Below, piece after piece: positions 5,605 to 12,378 of a stretch of DNA of 12,378 nt. Position 1 is the first letter of the stretch; each line of letters begins with the position of its first letter. The notes under the pieces were generated by a model. That model was not told the DNA's origin. It saw only the letters and a list, made by a program, of their open reading frames with translations, and searched no databases. The stretch comes from JBDKGH01 sp039798265 (GTDB lineage: Bacteria > Bacteroidota > Bacteroidia > Flavobacteriales_D > Sanyastnellaceae): assembly GCA_039798265.1 (NCBI GenBank), contig JBDKGH010000117.1, positions 1 to 12,378 on the forward strand. Direction: 5' to 3'. Position numbers and translations under genes: made by a program.

Positions 5605-7272
5605 ATGGAAATAGAAAAAGCCAATAATTTCTTAGAAGAAATAGTGGCAAACGATATCAAAGAAGGAAAGCATGGTGGACGATTGCTCACTCGTTTTCCT
5701 CCAGAGCCAAATGGATACCTTCACATTGGACACGCCACCTCCATTTGCTTGAACTTCGGTTTGGCCAATAAATTTGGCGGAAAAACCAATCTTCGTTTCG
5801 ATGATACCAATCCGGTAACAGAAGACACAGAGTATGTAGAAAGCATCAAGCACGACATCCAATGGCTCGGCTTTGAGTGGGCCAATGAATTTTACGCGAG
5901 CGATTATTTCGAGCAATTGTATGATTGGGCCGTAGAGCTCATCAAGCAAGGCTATGCGTATGTAGATGATTCTACAGCAGAAGAAATTGCTGCCATGAAA
6001 GGTACACCCACCGAGCCTGGAAAAGAATCCCCATTTCGCAGCCGTAGCGTAGAAGAAAACCTCGATTTATTTGCTCGCATGCGTGCTGGCGAATTTAAAG
6101 ACGGAGAAAAAACCCTTCGTGCAAAAATTGATATGGCCTCGCCAAACATGCACTTGCGCGATCCTTTGATGTACCGCATCAAACACGCCCACCATCACCG
6201 CACAGGAGATGCATGGTGCATTTATCCCATGTACGATTTTGCTCATGGCCAAAGTGACTCCATCGAAAACATTACGCACTCCATCTGTACATTGGAGTTT
6301 GAAGTACACAAACCATTGTACAATTGGTTCATTGAAAAATTAGGGATATACCCGAGTCAACAATATGAATTTGCCCGCCGCAACTTAAACTACACGGTGA
6401 TGAGCAAACGCCGCTTGTTGCAATTGGTAAACGAAAAGCACGTGAGCGGGTGGGACGATCCACGAATGCCTACCATCAGCGGCTTGCGTCGACGCGGCTA
6501 TACCGCTGCTAGCATTCGTCACTTCTGTGAATTGACCGGTATTGCTCGTCGTGAAAATGTTATTGATGTAGGCTTACTCGAATACTGCATTCGCGAAGAG
6601 TTGAACAAAACAGCCACACGCCGCATGGTAGTGATGAATCCTGTAAAACTGATCATCGATAATTTCGAAGAAGGGAAAGTAGAAATGCTTCATGGAGAAA
6701 ACAACCCAGAAGTAGAGGGCGGCGATGGATCACGTGAGATTCCATTTAGCCGTGAGTTGTGGATTGAGCGAGATGATTTCATGGAAAACCCACCGAAAAA
6801 ATTCTTCCGCCTCGGCCCTGGTTTAATGGTTCGTTTGAAACATGCCTACATCATCAAATGCGAATCGTTTGTTAAAGATGAAAACGGTGAAGTAACGGAA
6901 ATACACGCTACTTACATTCCCGAAAGCCGCAGCGGACAGGACACTAGCGGACTTCATGTAAAGGGCACTATGCATTTTGTGAGTGCCGCTCATGCCGCAC
7001 CTGTGCAAGTGAATATGTATGATCGTTTATTCCGTGTTGAAAATCCCGCTTCTGAAGAAGGTGATTTCAAATCATACTTGAACCCTGATAGTTTAAAAGT
7101 TGTACAAAATGCCTACGCAGAGGCCGATTTGAAGAATGCTCAGTTGGGCCACAAGTTCCAATTCATTCGATTAGGATACTTCTGCGTTGATCCAGACAGT
7201 ACAGCAGACAAGATCATTTTTAATCGCACAGTGACCTTAAAAGACAGCTGGGCGAAGGAATCCAAAGCATAA
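5605..7272 (+). CDS. glnS: Glutaminyl-tRNA synthetase
   Basis: This class I synthetase charges tRNA-Gln directly with glutamine, so the organism need not rely on the indirect GatCAB transamidation route for this tRNA. Its 555 residues are very close to the E. coli enzyme (about 554). Visible features are TRFPPEPNGYLHIGHA at 29-44 with the HIGH signature at 40-43, LRFDDTNP shortly after, DAWCIYPMYDFAHGQSDSIE in the catalytic domain, and the second signature VMSKR at 265-269 followed by RLLQLV. The C-terminal part is the two-barrel anticodon-binding region, with FFRLGPGLMVRLKHAY and a typical end FNRTVTLKDSW. An A-rich leader precedes the ATG. Bacterial GlnRS is thought to have come from eukaryotes by ancient transfer. 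Its place between gltX and folB suggests co-transcription. Confidence 0.97.
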   Translation: MEIEKANNFLEEIVANDIKEGKHGGRLLTRFPPEPNGYLHIGHATSICLNFGLANKFGGKTNLRFDDTNPVTEDTEYVESIKHDIQWLGFEWANEFYASDYFEQLYDWAVELIKQGYAYVDDSTAEEIAAMKGTPTEPGKESPFRSRSVEENLDLFARMRAGEFKDGEKTLRAKIDMASPNMHLRDPLMYRIKHAHHHRTGDAWCIYPMYDFAHGQSDSIENITHSICTLEFEVHKPLYNWFIEKLGIYPSQQYEFARRNLNYTVMSKRRLLQLVNEKHVSGWDDPRMPTISGLRRRGYTAASIRHFCELTGIARRENVIDVGLLEYCIREELNKTATRRMVVMNPVKLIIDNFEEGKVEMLHGENNPEVEGGDGSREIPFSRELWIERDDFMENPPKKFFRLGPGLMVRLKHAYIIKCESFVKDENGEVTEIHATYIPESRSGQDTSGLHVKGTMHFVSAAHAAPVQVNMYDRLFRVENPASEEGDFKSYLNPDSLKVVQNAYAEADLKNAQLGHKFQFIRLGYFCVDPDSTADKIIFNRTVTLKDSWAKESKA

Positions 7273-7280
7273 AAAGCCTC

Positions 7281-7631
7281 ATGGCTGTAATCAGATTGAA
7301 TACCGTTCGCGTTCATGCGAACCACGGATGTTGGGATGAAGAAGCAATCATCGGCGGTGAATACACCGTCGATGTTGCTTTGCATCTCGATTTTACCGAA
7401 GCCGCTAAAAACGACGACCTCAGCAAGACTGTGGACTATGTGCGTGTAAAAGAAATCGTTTACGAAGAAATGGCTACTCGCGCTAAGTTGATCGAAAACG
7501 TACTCGACCGAATGATGATTCGGTTGAAATCTGAATTCACACAATGTGATAAAATTTGGATTCGCGTTACAAAGATCAACGCTCCCATGGGAGGTCAGGT
7601 AGAAAGCGTTAGCGTAGAAATGGAAGCTTAG
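7281..7631 (+). CDS. folB: Dihydroneopterin aldolase
   Basis: The enzyme converts 7,8-dihydroneopterin to 6-hydroxymethyl-7,8-dihydropterin and glycolaldehyde in folate synthesis. The 116 residues match the family's usual length of about 120. Expected active-site positions are present: HGCWDEE (15-21) supplies the glutamate E21 of the N-terminal motif, VDY places Y53, LIENVLDRM (70-78) carries the substrate-binding glutamate E72, and VTKINAPMGG (96-105) carries the catalytic lysine K98. An isoleucine replaces the proline usual after this lysine. The ATG is 8 bases after the glnS stop, so the two are surely co-transcribed. Its last 23 bases overlap the end of the convergent membrane glycosyltransferase gene, and no hairpin terminator is visible after it. 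Confidence 0.95.
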   Translation: MAVIRLNTVRVHANHGCWDEEAIIGGEYTVDVALHLDFTEAAKNDDLSKTVDYVRVKEIVYEEMATRAKLIENVLDRMMIRLKSEFTQCDKIWIRVTKINAPMGGQVESVSVEMEA

Positions 7632-8769
7632 CGTCTTTCCAATAGTCGAAATTCATTTTTACCCAAATAGCAATAATCGGTAACGCCTTTATCACGTAAG
7701 GGGTAAAAAATTCATTTCGCCACGCTCTCGGATAAATATCGGTAGGTGCTAACAAGGTGAAAAACAAGGCAAGGATCATGAGAATCATATTGACCTTATT
7801 CTTTTCCTGCACAAAATACCAAATGGCCACACCACTAGCCGCAATCACAAAAGTGGGCGATTCGGCCTTGTGATTAAAAATAACAATCCACACGAGCACC
7901 ATTGAGAGGTAGAGCAACTTAAAGAAAGGCTCTGTATATCTTTTTACCTGAATGAGTGGCAGTACAAACAACACCAGGCCGATGGCGATGATGAGTGTTT
8001 TTCCTTCAAATCCAAACCAAGAGTGCAACCACCCCGCCATTGACAATCCGTACGAAATACTGTGATCGTTTTGCAGCAAATGCCACCAGCTTTGGTATAA
8101 AAAAGTAAGTTGTTCTAAGGAGACCGCAATCAAAGGAAGCACCAAAAGAATCAGCGACCACCAGGCACTAGCAAGAAAACTACGCCATTTGTTGGGATAA
8201 AAAAGAAAGAGGACAAACGCAAATACGCCGAAAATTTTGATGTACACGGTAAGTACAATCATCAAAGCAGCCCAGCCATTTTTTCCCTTCTCCAAGAAAT
8301 GCCAAGCCCAAATAATAAGGCCCGCAATCAATGCATTACTCTGAGCATTTTGAATACTTGTAACCAGTTCGAGCAAAACAAAACCCATCATCAGCCACCG
8401 TGCTTTGCTGTTATGCATCGGAATTTTCATCAAAGCAAAAAGCAGCACAAAAGCATTTAAGGCATTCCACACCATGAGCCCAAGCCAATCTGGCAAAACC
8501 GCCATGGGTGCCATGGCCAAGGCGAATGTAGGACTGTACTTATACAAATCAAATTGCACATCGCGATGGGCGGTGTACAAATCTTTATTATCGATCAGAT
8601 GAAAAAACGAATTACGAAAGATGACGTAATTGTTGTATTTCGTATGATTATAGCCCGTAGGCTCATAAGCATCCGTATGGGCACTTACTTGGATTAAAGA
8701 GATCACAATGACCACAAGACCCAAAATGAGTCCGTATATCAGCTTTTCTTGTTTAATCCACTTATTCAT
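7609..8769 (-). CDS. Multi-pass membrane glycosyltransferase, GT87/DUF2029-like
   Basis: The 386-residue protein has about ten hydrophobic segments across its length and is an inner-membrane protein. It fits the GT87 (DUF2029) family, GT-C-fold transferases that take sugars from polyprenyl-phosphate donors. After the first membrane helix (about 10-28) comes a polar loop with NNYVIFRNS (46-54), KDLY (62-65) and the signature YKYSPTFAL (76-84), then LPDWLGLMVWNALNAFVLL and YIKIFGVFAFVLFLFYP, all typical of the family. Substrate and acceptor cannot be read from sequence; an envelope glycan or lipid is likely. The gene is coupled to scoB by a TGATG junction: the A at 8769 ends the scoB stop and begins this ATG. 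It is the last gene of the minus-strand operon and overlaps folB at its end. A polymer-specific role is unproven. Confidence 0.75.
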   Translation of the reverse strand: MNKWIKQEKLIYGLILGLVVIVISLIQVSAHTDAYEPTGYNHTKYNNYVIFRNSFFHLIDNKDLYTAHRDVQFDLYKYSPTFALAMAPMAVLPDWLGLMVWNALNAFVLLFALMKIPMHNSKARWLMMGFVLLELVTSIQNAQSNALIAGLIIWAWHFLEKGKNGWAALMIVLTVYIKIFGVFAFVLFLFYPNKWRSFLASAWWSLILLVLPLIAVSLEQLTFLYQSWWHLLQNDHSISYGLSMAGWLHSWFGFEGKTLIIAIGLVLFVLPLIQVKRYTEPFFKLLYLSMVLVWIVIFNHKAESPTFVIAASGVAIWYFVQEKNKVNMILMILALFFTLLAPTDIYPRAWRNEFFTPYVIKALPIIAIWVKMNFDYWKDAKLPFLR

Positions 8770-9422
8770 CAGATAGACATCTCTGGAACGGAATCAGGGA
8801 CGATTAGCTTACCGGCGGTTTTGGCCACAATTTCTTCAACGCTCACTCCTGGAGCGCGCTCGAGCAAATGGAAGGCGCCGTCTTTAATCTCGAGGACTGC
8901 CAAATCAGTCACTATTTTTTTTACGCACTTCACTCCTGTAAGCGGAAGAGAGCATGCAGGAAGCAGTTTTGAATTACCTGCCTTATCGCAGTGCTGCATG
9001 GCTACGATGATATTTTTTGCAGAAGCAACTAAGTCCATAGCACCGCCCATTCCTTTTACCAGCTTACCCGGTACTTTCCAATTGGCTATATCGCCATCTT
9101 GGCTTACCTCCATGGCACCGAGTATGGTGAGGTCCACTTTTTGAGCGCGAATCATACCAAAGCTCATGGCCGAGTCAAAAAACACCGAACCTGGAAGAGT
9201 GGTGATGGTTTGTTTACCGGCATTGATCAAGTCGGCATCCTCTTCCCCTTCAAAAGGAAAAGGTCCCATACCCAACAATCCATTTTCCGATTGAAGCACC
9301 ACTTCTATTCCTGCTGGAATATAGTTAGCCACAAGTGTAGGAATACCGATTCCTAAGTTTACATAGCTTCCGTCTTTTACTTCTTGAGCAATGCGGCGCG
9401 CAATACCGGTTTTATCTAGCAT
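8769..9422 (-). CDS. scoB: 3-oxoacid CoA-transferase subunit B (beta)
   Basis: This is one subunit of a two-subunit class I CoA-transferase, most like succinyl-CoA:3-oxoacid (acetoacetate) CoA-transferase, which moves CoA from succinyl-CoA to acetoacetate. The 217 residues match the normal subunit length. The catalytic glutamate is seen as E46 in QSENGLLGMGP. VNLGIGIPTLVANYIP (21-36) and GAMEVSQDGDIANWKVPGK with KGMGGAMDLV in the middle are also typical. The C-terminal part has LPLTGVKCVKKIVTDLAV and ends with SVPEMSI. The partner subunit is encoded upstream but separated by a 1152-base acyltransferase gene. The gap to that gene is 6 bases and the stop overlaps the next start, so all are one transcript. 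Butyrate- or acetate-type CoA-transferase activity is the main alternative. Confidence 0.93.
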   Translation of the reverse strand: MLDKTGIARRIAQEVKDGSYVNLGIGIPTLVANYIPAGIEVVLQSENGLLGMGPFPFEGEEDADLINAGKQTITTLPGSVFFDSAMSFGMIRAQKVDLTILGAMEVSQDGDIANWKVPGKLVKGMGGAMDLVASAKNIIVAMQHCDKAGNSKLLPACSLPLTGVKCVKKIVTDLAVLEIKDGAFHLLERAPGVSVEEIVAKTAGKLIVPDSVPEMSI

Positions 9423-9428
9423 ACTCCA

Positions 9429-10580
9429 CTAAGTTTTTATCACAGCAAATTTAGACTTAAGTCGCAATATTGGTTTTTCTAAACAGAAATAACTTAGCAC
9501 TGAAATGGCCAATGTTAATCCTATATAAAGCACCACATACTGCCAACTCTCCCACCATTGGTGAGGTATAATAAGACCTTCGATCACTATGCCTATCACA
9601 ATGTTGTGAAACATATAAATACCAAAGGATATTTTCCCCAAAAAATGAAGGACGTTTTTCTTTGTAAAATTCCCTATCGCTTTTGCATTAAACAGGTAGT
9701 TGACCAATACCAATGCGTATGCCCCTGTGAGCACATATTTTTTCACTACCAAATCCAAAAACCCTTCTATATTATGAGGCGATGAAAACGTAAGCAAAGC
9801 AATAACACCCGCGTAGAATAAGACTTGCAGAGGTGCGCCAACAGAAAAACGAATGGGTTTTTTAAAATGCCAAAATGCGATAATCGCTCCTATCACCATC
9901 TCATCTACTCGGCTGAGGGTATTATAAAAAACATGATTGTAGCCATCTTGAAAATTGTTGAATGCATAAACCCGAAAAGCCATACACAACAAGATAATTG
10001 CTCCAAATAGCACGGGCAATCGACGAATGGGAAGGAAGGCGATGAGTAAAGGCCACACCAAATAAAAATGTTCTTCGACGCAAACGGACCACAACTGAGC
10101 AAAAGGAAATGCCCAATCGGTATGGTGAATAGCGTAATAATTATTGGCAAAAAAAACGGTGTAGAGGTAATTAGGAGGAGCCTTGTTTAACCAAGAAACT
10201 AAAATGGGAGCGGCACAGACAACCAAAAAATATAGAGGCCAAATGCGCAGTACACGGCGCATGTAGAACTTTCCAATATTTACCCTTCCCGATTTTTCTT
10301 TTTCCAACAGCAATAAATACGTGATCAAAAAACCAGAGATGACGAAGAAAAAATCGACGCCCGTGTTGAGATTAGAAATAAAATGTTCGAGATAACTGCG
10401 TGTTTGGTTGGGTGTTTTCCCATCCGCTTCGAGCATCCAATTGTTTCTTCCAAACCACCCGATAGACGCGCTATAGCCGTGATAAATAACCACTGCAGCA
10501 GCAGCAAAAAAGCGAAGAACATCCAAGTTAAAAAAATGGACATCCTTCGCCGGTGTATCTTGCTTAGCGTCGCGTAGCAT
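9429..10580 (-). CDS. Acyltransferase 3 family membrane protein (OafA-like)
   Basis: Proteins of this family move acetyl or other acyl groups across the inner membrane onto sugars of O-antigen, peptidoglycan or exopolysaccharide. The 383 residues are the length of the ten-helix membrane domain alone, with no attached SGNH domain. Key features: FFNLDVLRFFAAAAVVIYHGYS (16-37) with the essential histidine H34, FFFVISGFLITYLLLL with the SGF motif, then the cytoplasmic basic segment FYMRRVLRIWPLYFLV, and SVCVEEHFYLVWPLLIAFLP. A chain of hydrophobic helices follows to the end (LEKPILRLK). The acceptor cannot be told from sequence. Its place between the two CoA-transferase subunit genes, with gaps of 3 and 6 bases, is unusual and suggests insertion into an existing operon. 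Codon use does not look foreign to me, though I could not measure it. Confidence 0.9.
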   Translation of the reverse strand: MLRDAKQDTPAKDVHFFNLDVLRFFAAAAVVIYHGYSASIGWFGRNNWMLEADGKTPNQTRSYLEHFISNLNTGVDFFFVISGFLITYLLLLEKEKSGRVNIGKFYMRRVLRIWPLYFLVVCAAPILVSWLNKAPPNYLYTVFFANNYYAIHHTDWAFPFAQLWSVCVEEHFYLVWPLLIAFLPIRRLPVLFGAIILLCMAFRVYAFNNFQDGYNHVFYNTLSRVDEMVIGAIIAFWHFKKPIRFSVGAPLQVLFYAGVIALLTFSSPHNIEGFLDLVVKKYVLTGAYALVLVNYLFNAKAIGNFTKKNVLHFLGKISFGIYMFHNIVIGIVIEGLIIPHQWWESWQYVVLYIGLTLAISVLSYFCLEKPILRLKSKFAVIKT

Positions 10581-10583
10581 GTA

Positions 10584-11285
10584 CTATCGTTGACGCACAG
10601 TGCGCTGTTCTATTCGTTTTTCATAATCAACACCCTGGAAGATGCGGTGAACATAAATACCCGGAGTGTGAATTTGATTGGGATCCAATTCACCAGCAGG
10701 CACCAGTTCTTCTACCTCGGCGATGGTAATTTTACCCGCCATAGCCATCATAGGATTAAAGTTGCGCGAAGTGGCGCGAAACATCAGATTGCCCATGGTA
10801 TCGCCTTTCCATGCTTTCACAATAGCAAAATCCGCATCGAAAGCATATTCCATGAGATAATCTTTCCCGTCGAAGTTGCGCACTTCTTTGCCTATAGCTA
10901 CCTCTGTGCCTACACCTGCGGGAGTATAAATAGCAGGCATACCATATCCGGCCGCTAAGCATCGGGTAGCTAGTGTGCCTTGTGGTATCAATTCCACATC
11001 TAACTCGCCACTTAGCATTTGACGTTCGAACTCTTCGTTTTCGCCAACGTAGGAAGAAATCATTTTTTTGATTTGTTTTCCTTGTAAAAGCAGTCCTAAA
11101 CCAAAATCATCGACCCCGGCATTATTCGAAATACAGGTCAACTCTTTTACTCCCAATTTTACCAATTGAGAAATACTGTTTTCAGGAATTCCACACAGCC
11201 CGAATCCTCCGATGAGCAAAGTCATTCCGCTTTCGATTCCTTGACAAGCCTCTTCGGCATTTTTTACAACCTTAGAAAATGGCAT
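10584..11285 (-). CDS. scoA: 3-oxoacid CoA-transferase subunit A (alpha)
   Basis: This is the partner of the downstream beta subunit in a succinyl-CoA:3-oxoacid CoA-transferase. I chose the ATG at 11285-11283, giving 233 residues as usual for the family; the longer frame to 11417 would overlap the penicillin-binding protein gene and adds non-family sequence. The CoA-binding glycine loop GGFGLCGIPE lies at 26-35, followed by the typical ISNNAG at 52-57. KKMISSYVGEN, the segment LIPQGTLATRC and GTEVAIGKEVRNFDGKDYLME come next, then a central ADFAIVKAWKGD with GNLMFRATSRNFNPMMAMAG. IHTPGIYVHRI lies near the end. It begins 13 bases after the stop of the upstream gene and ends 3 bases before the acyltransferase start. 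The enzyme would let the cell use or make acetoacetate via acetoacetyl-CoA. Confidence 0.94.
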   Translation of the reverse strand: MPFSKVVKNAEEACQGIESGMTLLIGGFGLCGIPENSISQLVKLGVKELTCISNNAGVDDFGLGLLLQGKQIKKMISSYVGENEEFERQMLSGELDVELIPQGTLATRCLAAGYGMPAIYTPAGVGTEVAIGKEVRNFDGKDYLMEYAFDADFAIVKAWKGDTMGNLMFRATSRNFNPMMAMAGKITIAEVEELVPAGELDPNQIHTPGIYVHRIFQGVDYEKRIEQRTVRQR

Positions 11286-11298
11286 CTTTCGAATTAAA

Positions 11299-12378
11299 TT
11301 AAATTGAATCAGTTGATAGTTCGCCTCCCGACTCCCCGTTGAAGAAGAGTTCTCCTTCTCCCCATTCGGAATCGTTGAATGGATCGCCTCCATCGCATTG
11401 GAAACGTGTCGCATCAAAACCTTCCGGTGCTTTAAAATCGGATTTAGAAACCTTCAGTTGCGGGTCTTTGTACACATAGTTCATGTAATACCCATAAATA
11501 GGCAATCCGGTGTTAGCCCCTTGACCAAGTGCAGTGCTCGCAAAACGAACTGTAGGATCTTGGGCACCTACCCAAACACCCGTTACCAAGTCGGGTGTTA
11601 ATCCGATAAACCAACCGTCGGTGTTATTTTGTGTAGTACCCGTTTTACCGGCCATTGGCGCAGAAATATTCGCATAAGGTCGTCCACCGCGAATGCGTTG
11701 GGCCGTACCTCTGTCCACTACCCCTTTCATCATTTGAACCAACTCAAAAGCTACCGCGGGTTCTAGGGCCTGTTCTATAACAGGATCCGCTTCGTAAATC
11801 ACGTTGCCGTTTTTATCTTCGATACGCAAAACGTAGCTCGGTTCAATGTACACACCATTGTTGACGAAAGACGCATTGGCCCCCACCATTTCATAGAGCG
11901 ACAATTCGGCTACGCCAAGCGCAATAGCTGGTACAGCAGGAAGTTTACTTTTTATACCACATTTTTTTGCCAAAGAAATAACCGTCTCCGGACCAAAATC
12001 TTTTACCAAAGCGGCAGTAATGGTATTCACCGAACCTGCCAACGCCGCGCTCAAGGTAAGTTCTCCGCCGTATTTACCATCGCTATTATCAGGACACCAT
12101 TGGCCTCCCGTGGGCAACGGAATACACGTACGCATATTGAAGTACTTATCACACGGACGTTTTCCCAAACGCAAAGCAGTGGCATAGACCAAAGGCTTGA
12201 ACGTAGAGCCCACTTGACGGCGTGATTGATAGACGTTATCGAACTTGAAATACTTGTAATCAATACCACCTACCCAGGCTTTAATATGACCAGTTGTCGG
12301 TTCTATGGACATCAGGCTCGCATGGAGAATAGCTTTGTGGTATTTGATGCTATCCAAAGGAGACATAAGTGTATCGCG
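11299..12378 (-). CDS. mrcA: Class A penicillin-binding protein (PBP1A-type), C-terminal part; 5' end cut by window edge
   Basis: This is the transpeptidase part of a bifunctional peptidoglycan synthase, anchored in the inner membrane and acting in the periplasm. The frame is open through the right edge (RDTL precedes the first ATG at 12366), so that ATG is internal and the N-terminal membrane anchor and glycosyltransferase domain lie outside. The three catalytic motifs are present: STFK (12207-12196) with the acylated serine, inside RRQVGSTFKPLVYA; SVN (12033-12025); and KTGTT (11646-11632), inside MAGKTGTTQNNTDGWFIG. Upstream of STFK is SIEPTTGHIKAWVGG, usual for PBP1A. The end is an acidic low-complexity tail of about 50 residues, DPFNDSEWGEGELFFNG and onward, typical of extensions in this phylum. 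It is the first visible gene of the operon with scoA; the shared transcript is inferred from the 13-base gap. Confidence 0.93.
   Translation of the reverse strand, partial: RDTLMSPLDSIKYHKAILHASLMSIEPTTGHIKAWVGGIDYKYFKFDNVYQSRRQVGSTFKPLVYATALRLGKRPCDKYFNMRTCIPLPTGGQWCPDNSDGKYGGELTLSAALAGSVNTITAALVKDFGPETVISLAKKCGIKSKLPAVPAIALGVAELSLYEMVGANASFVNNGVYIEPSYVLRIEDKNGNVIYEADPVIEQALEPAVAFELVQMMKGVVDRGTAQRIRGGRPYANISAPMAGKTGTTQNNTDGWFIGLTPDLVTGVWVGAQDPTVRFASTALGQGANTGLPIYGYYMNYVYKDPQLKVSKSDFKAPEGFDATRFQCDGGDPFNDSEWGEGELFFNGESGGELSTDSI

Noticed and set aside
4083..7544. Several minus-strand open frames of 60-134 codons opposite gltX, glnS and folB
   Set aside because: They are antisense to well-supported genes, lack recognisable motifs and arise from codon bias of the true genes.
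11286..11417. 44-codon N-terminal extension of scoA
   Set aside because: It overlaps the end of the penicillin-binding protein gene and adds sequence foreign to the family; MPFSKVVKNAEEA is a normal family start.

Overview
The window looks like chromosomal DNA from a member of the Bacteroidota, most likely the order Flavobacteriales. The support is indirect. Start codons are preceded by A-rich leaders with no strong Shine-Dalgarno sequence. Promoter candidates carry the Bacteroidota -7 box TAnnTTTG. The order gltX-glnS-folB, with a true glutaminyl-tRNA synthetase followed directly by dihydroneopterin aldolase, fits flavobacterial genomes as I remember them. Secreted proteins have leaders ending in patterns such as LSAQ.

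Region 1-2600 is accessory in character and lies entirely on the minus strand. At the left edge is the first part of an uncharacterised exported protein with two repeat halves; its 3' end is outside the window, and a 12-bp hairpin abuts its start codon. Next come a doubtful small ORF, a small exported protein built of 11-residue SFPD repeats, and a toxin-first HigBA/RelE-type toxin-antitoxin pair. The pair has a recognisable promoter, and a perfect 8-bp inverted repeat lies between the two promoter boxes, a good candidate for the autorepressor operator. The 340-base non-coding stretch 2266-2605 holds that promoter and operator, a nested inverted-repeat element, and the terminator of the next operon.

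Region 2600-7631 is housekeeping. The minus-strand pair pyrH-frr (UMP kinase, ribosome recycling factor) ends at the bidirectional terminator. Diverging from it is the plus-strand cluster gltX-glnS-folB: charging of tRNA-Glu, charging of tRNA-Gln, and a folate-pathway enzyme. It is probably one transcript because the gaps are only 49 and 8 bases.

Region 7609-12378 is a tightly packed minus-strand operon. Read 5' to 3' it holds a class A penicillin-binding protein (5' end outside the window), scoA, an acyltransferase-3 membrane protein, scoB, and a GT87/DUF2029-type membrane glycosyltransferase. Gaps are 13, 3 and 6 bases, then a one-base stop/start overlap. The operon joins cell-wall synthesis, 3-oxoacid CoA transfer (ketone body or acetoacetate activation), and probable envelope glycan modification. 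The two CoA-transferase subunits are split by the acyltransferase gene. Its last gene overlaps folB tail to tail by 23 bases.

I found no RNA genes, CRISPR arrays, insertion sequences or phage genes, and no clearly new multi-gene system. The most unusual items are the SFPD-repeat protein, the structured elements at 909-936 and 2437-2506, the toxin-antitoxin operator, and the acyltransferase between scoA and scoB.
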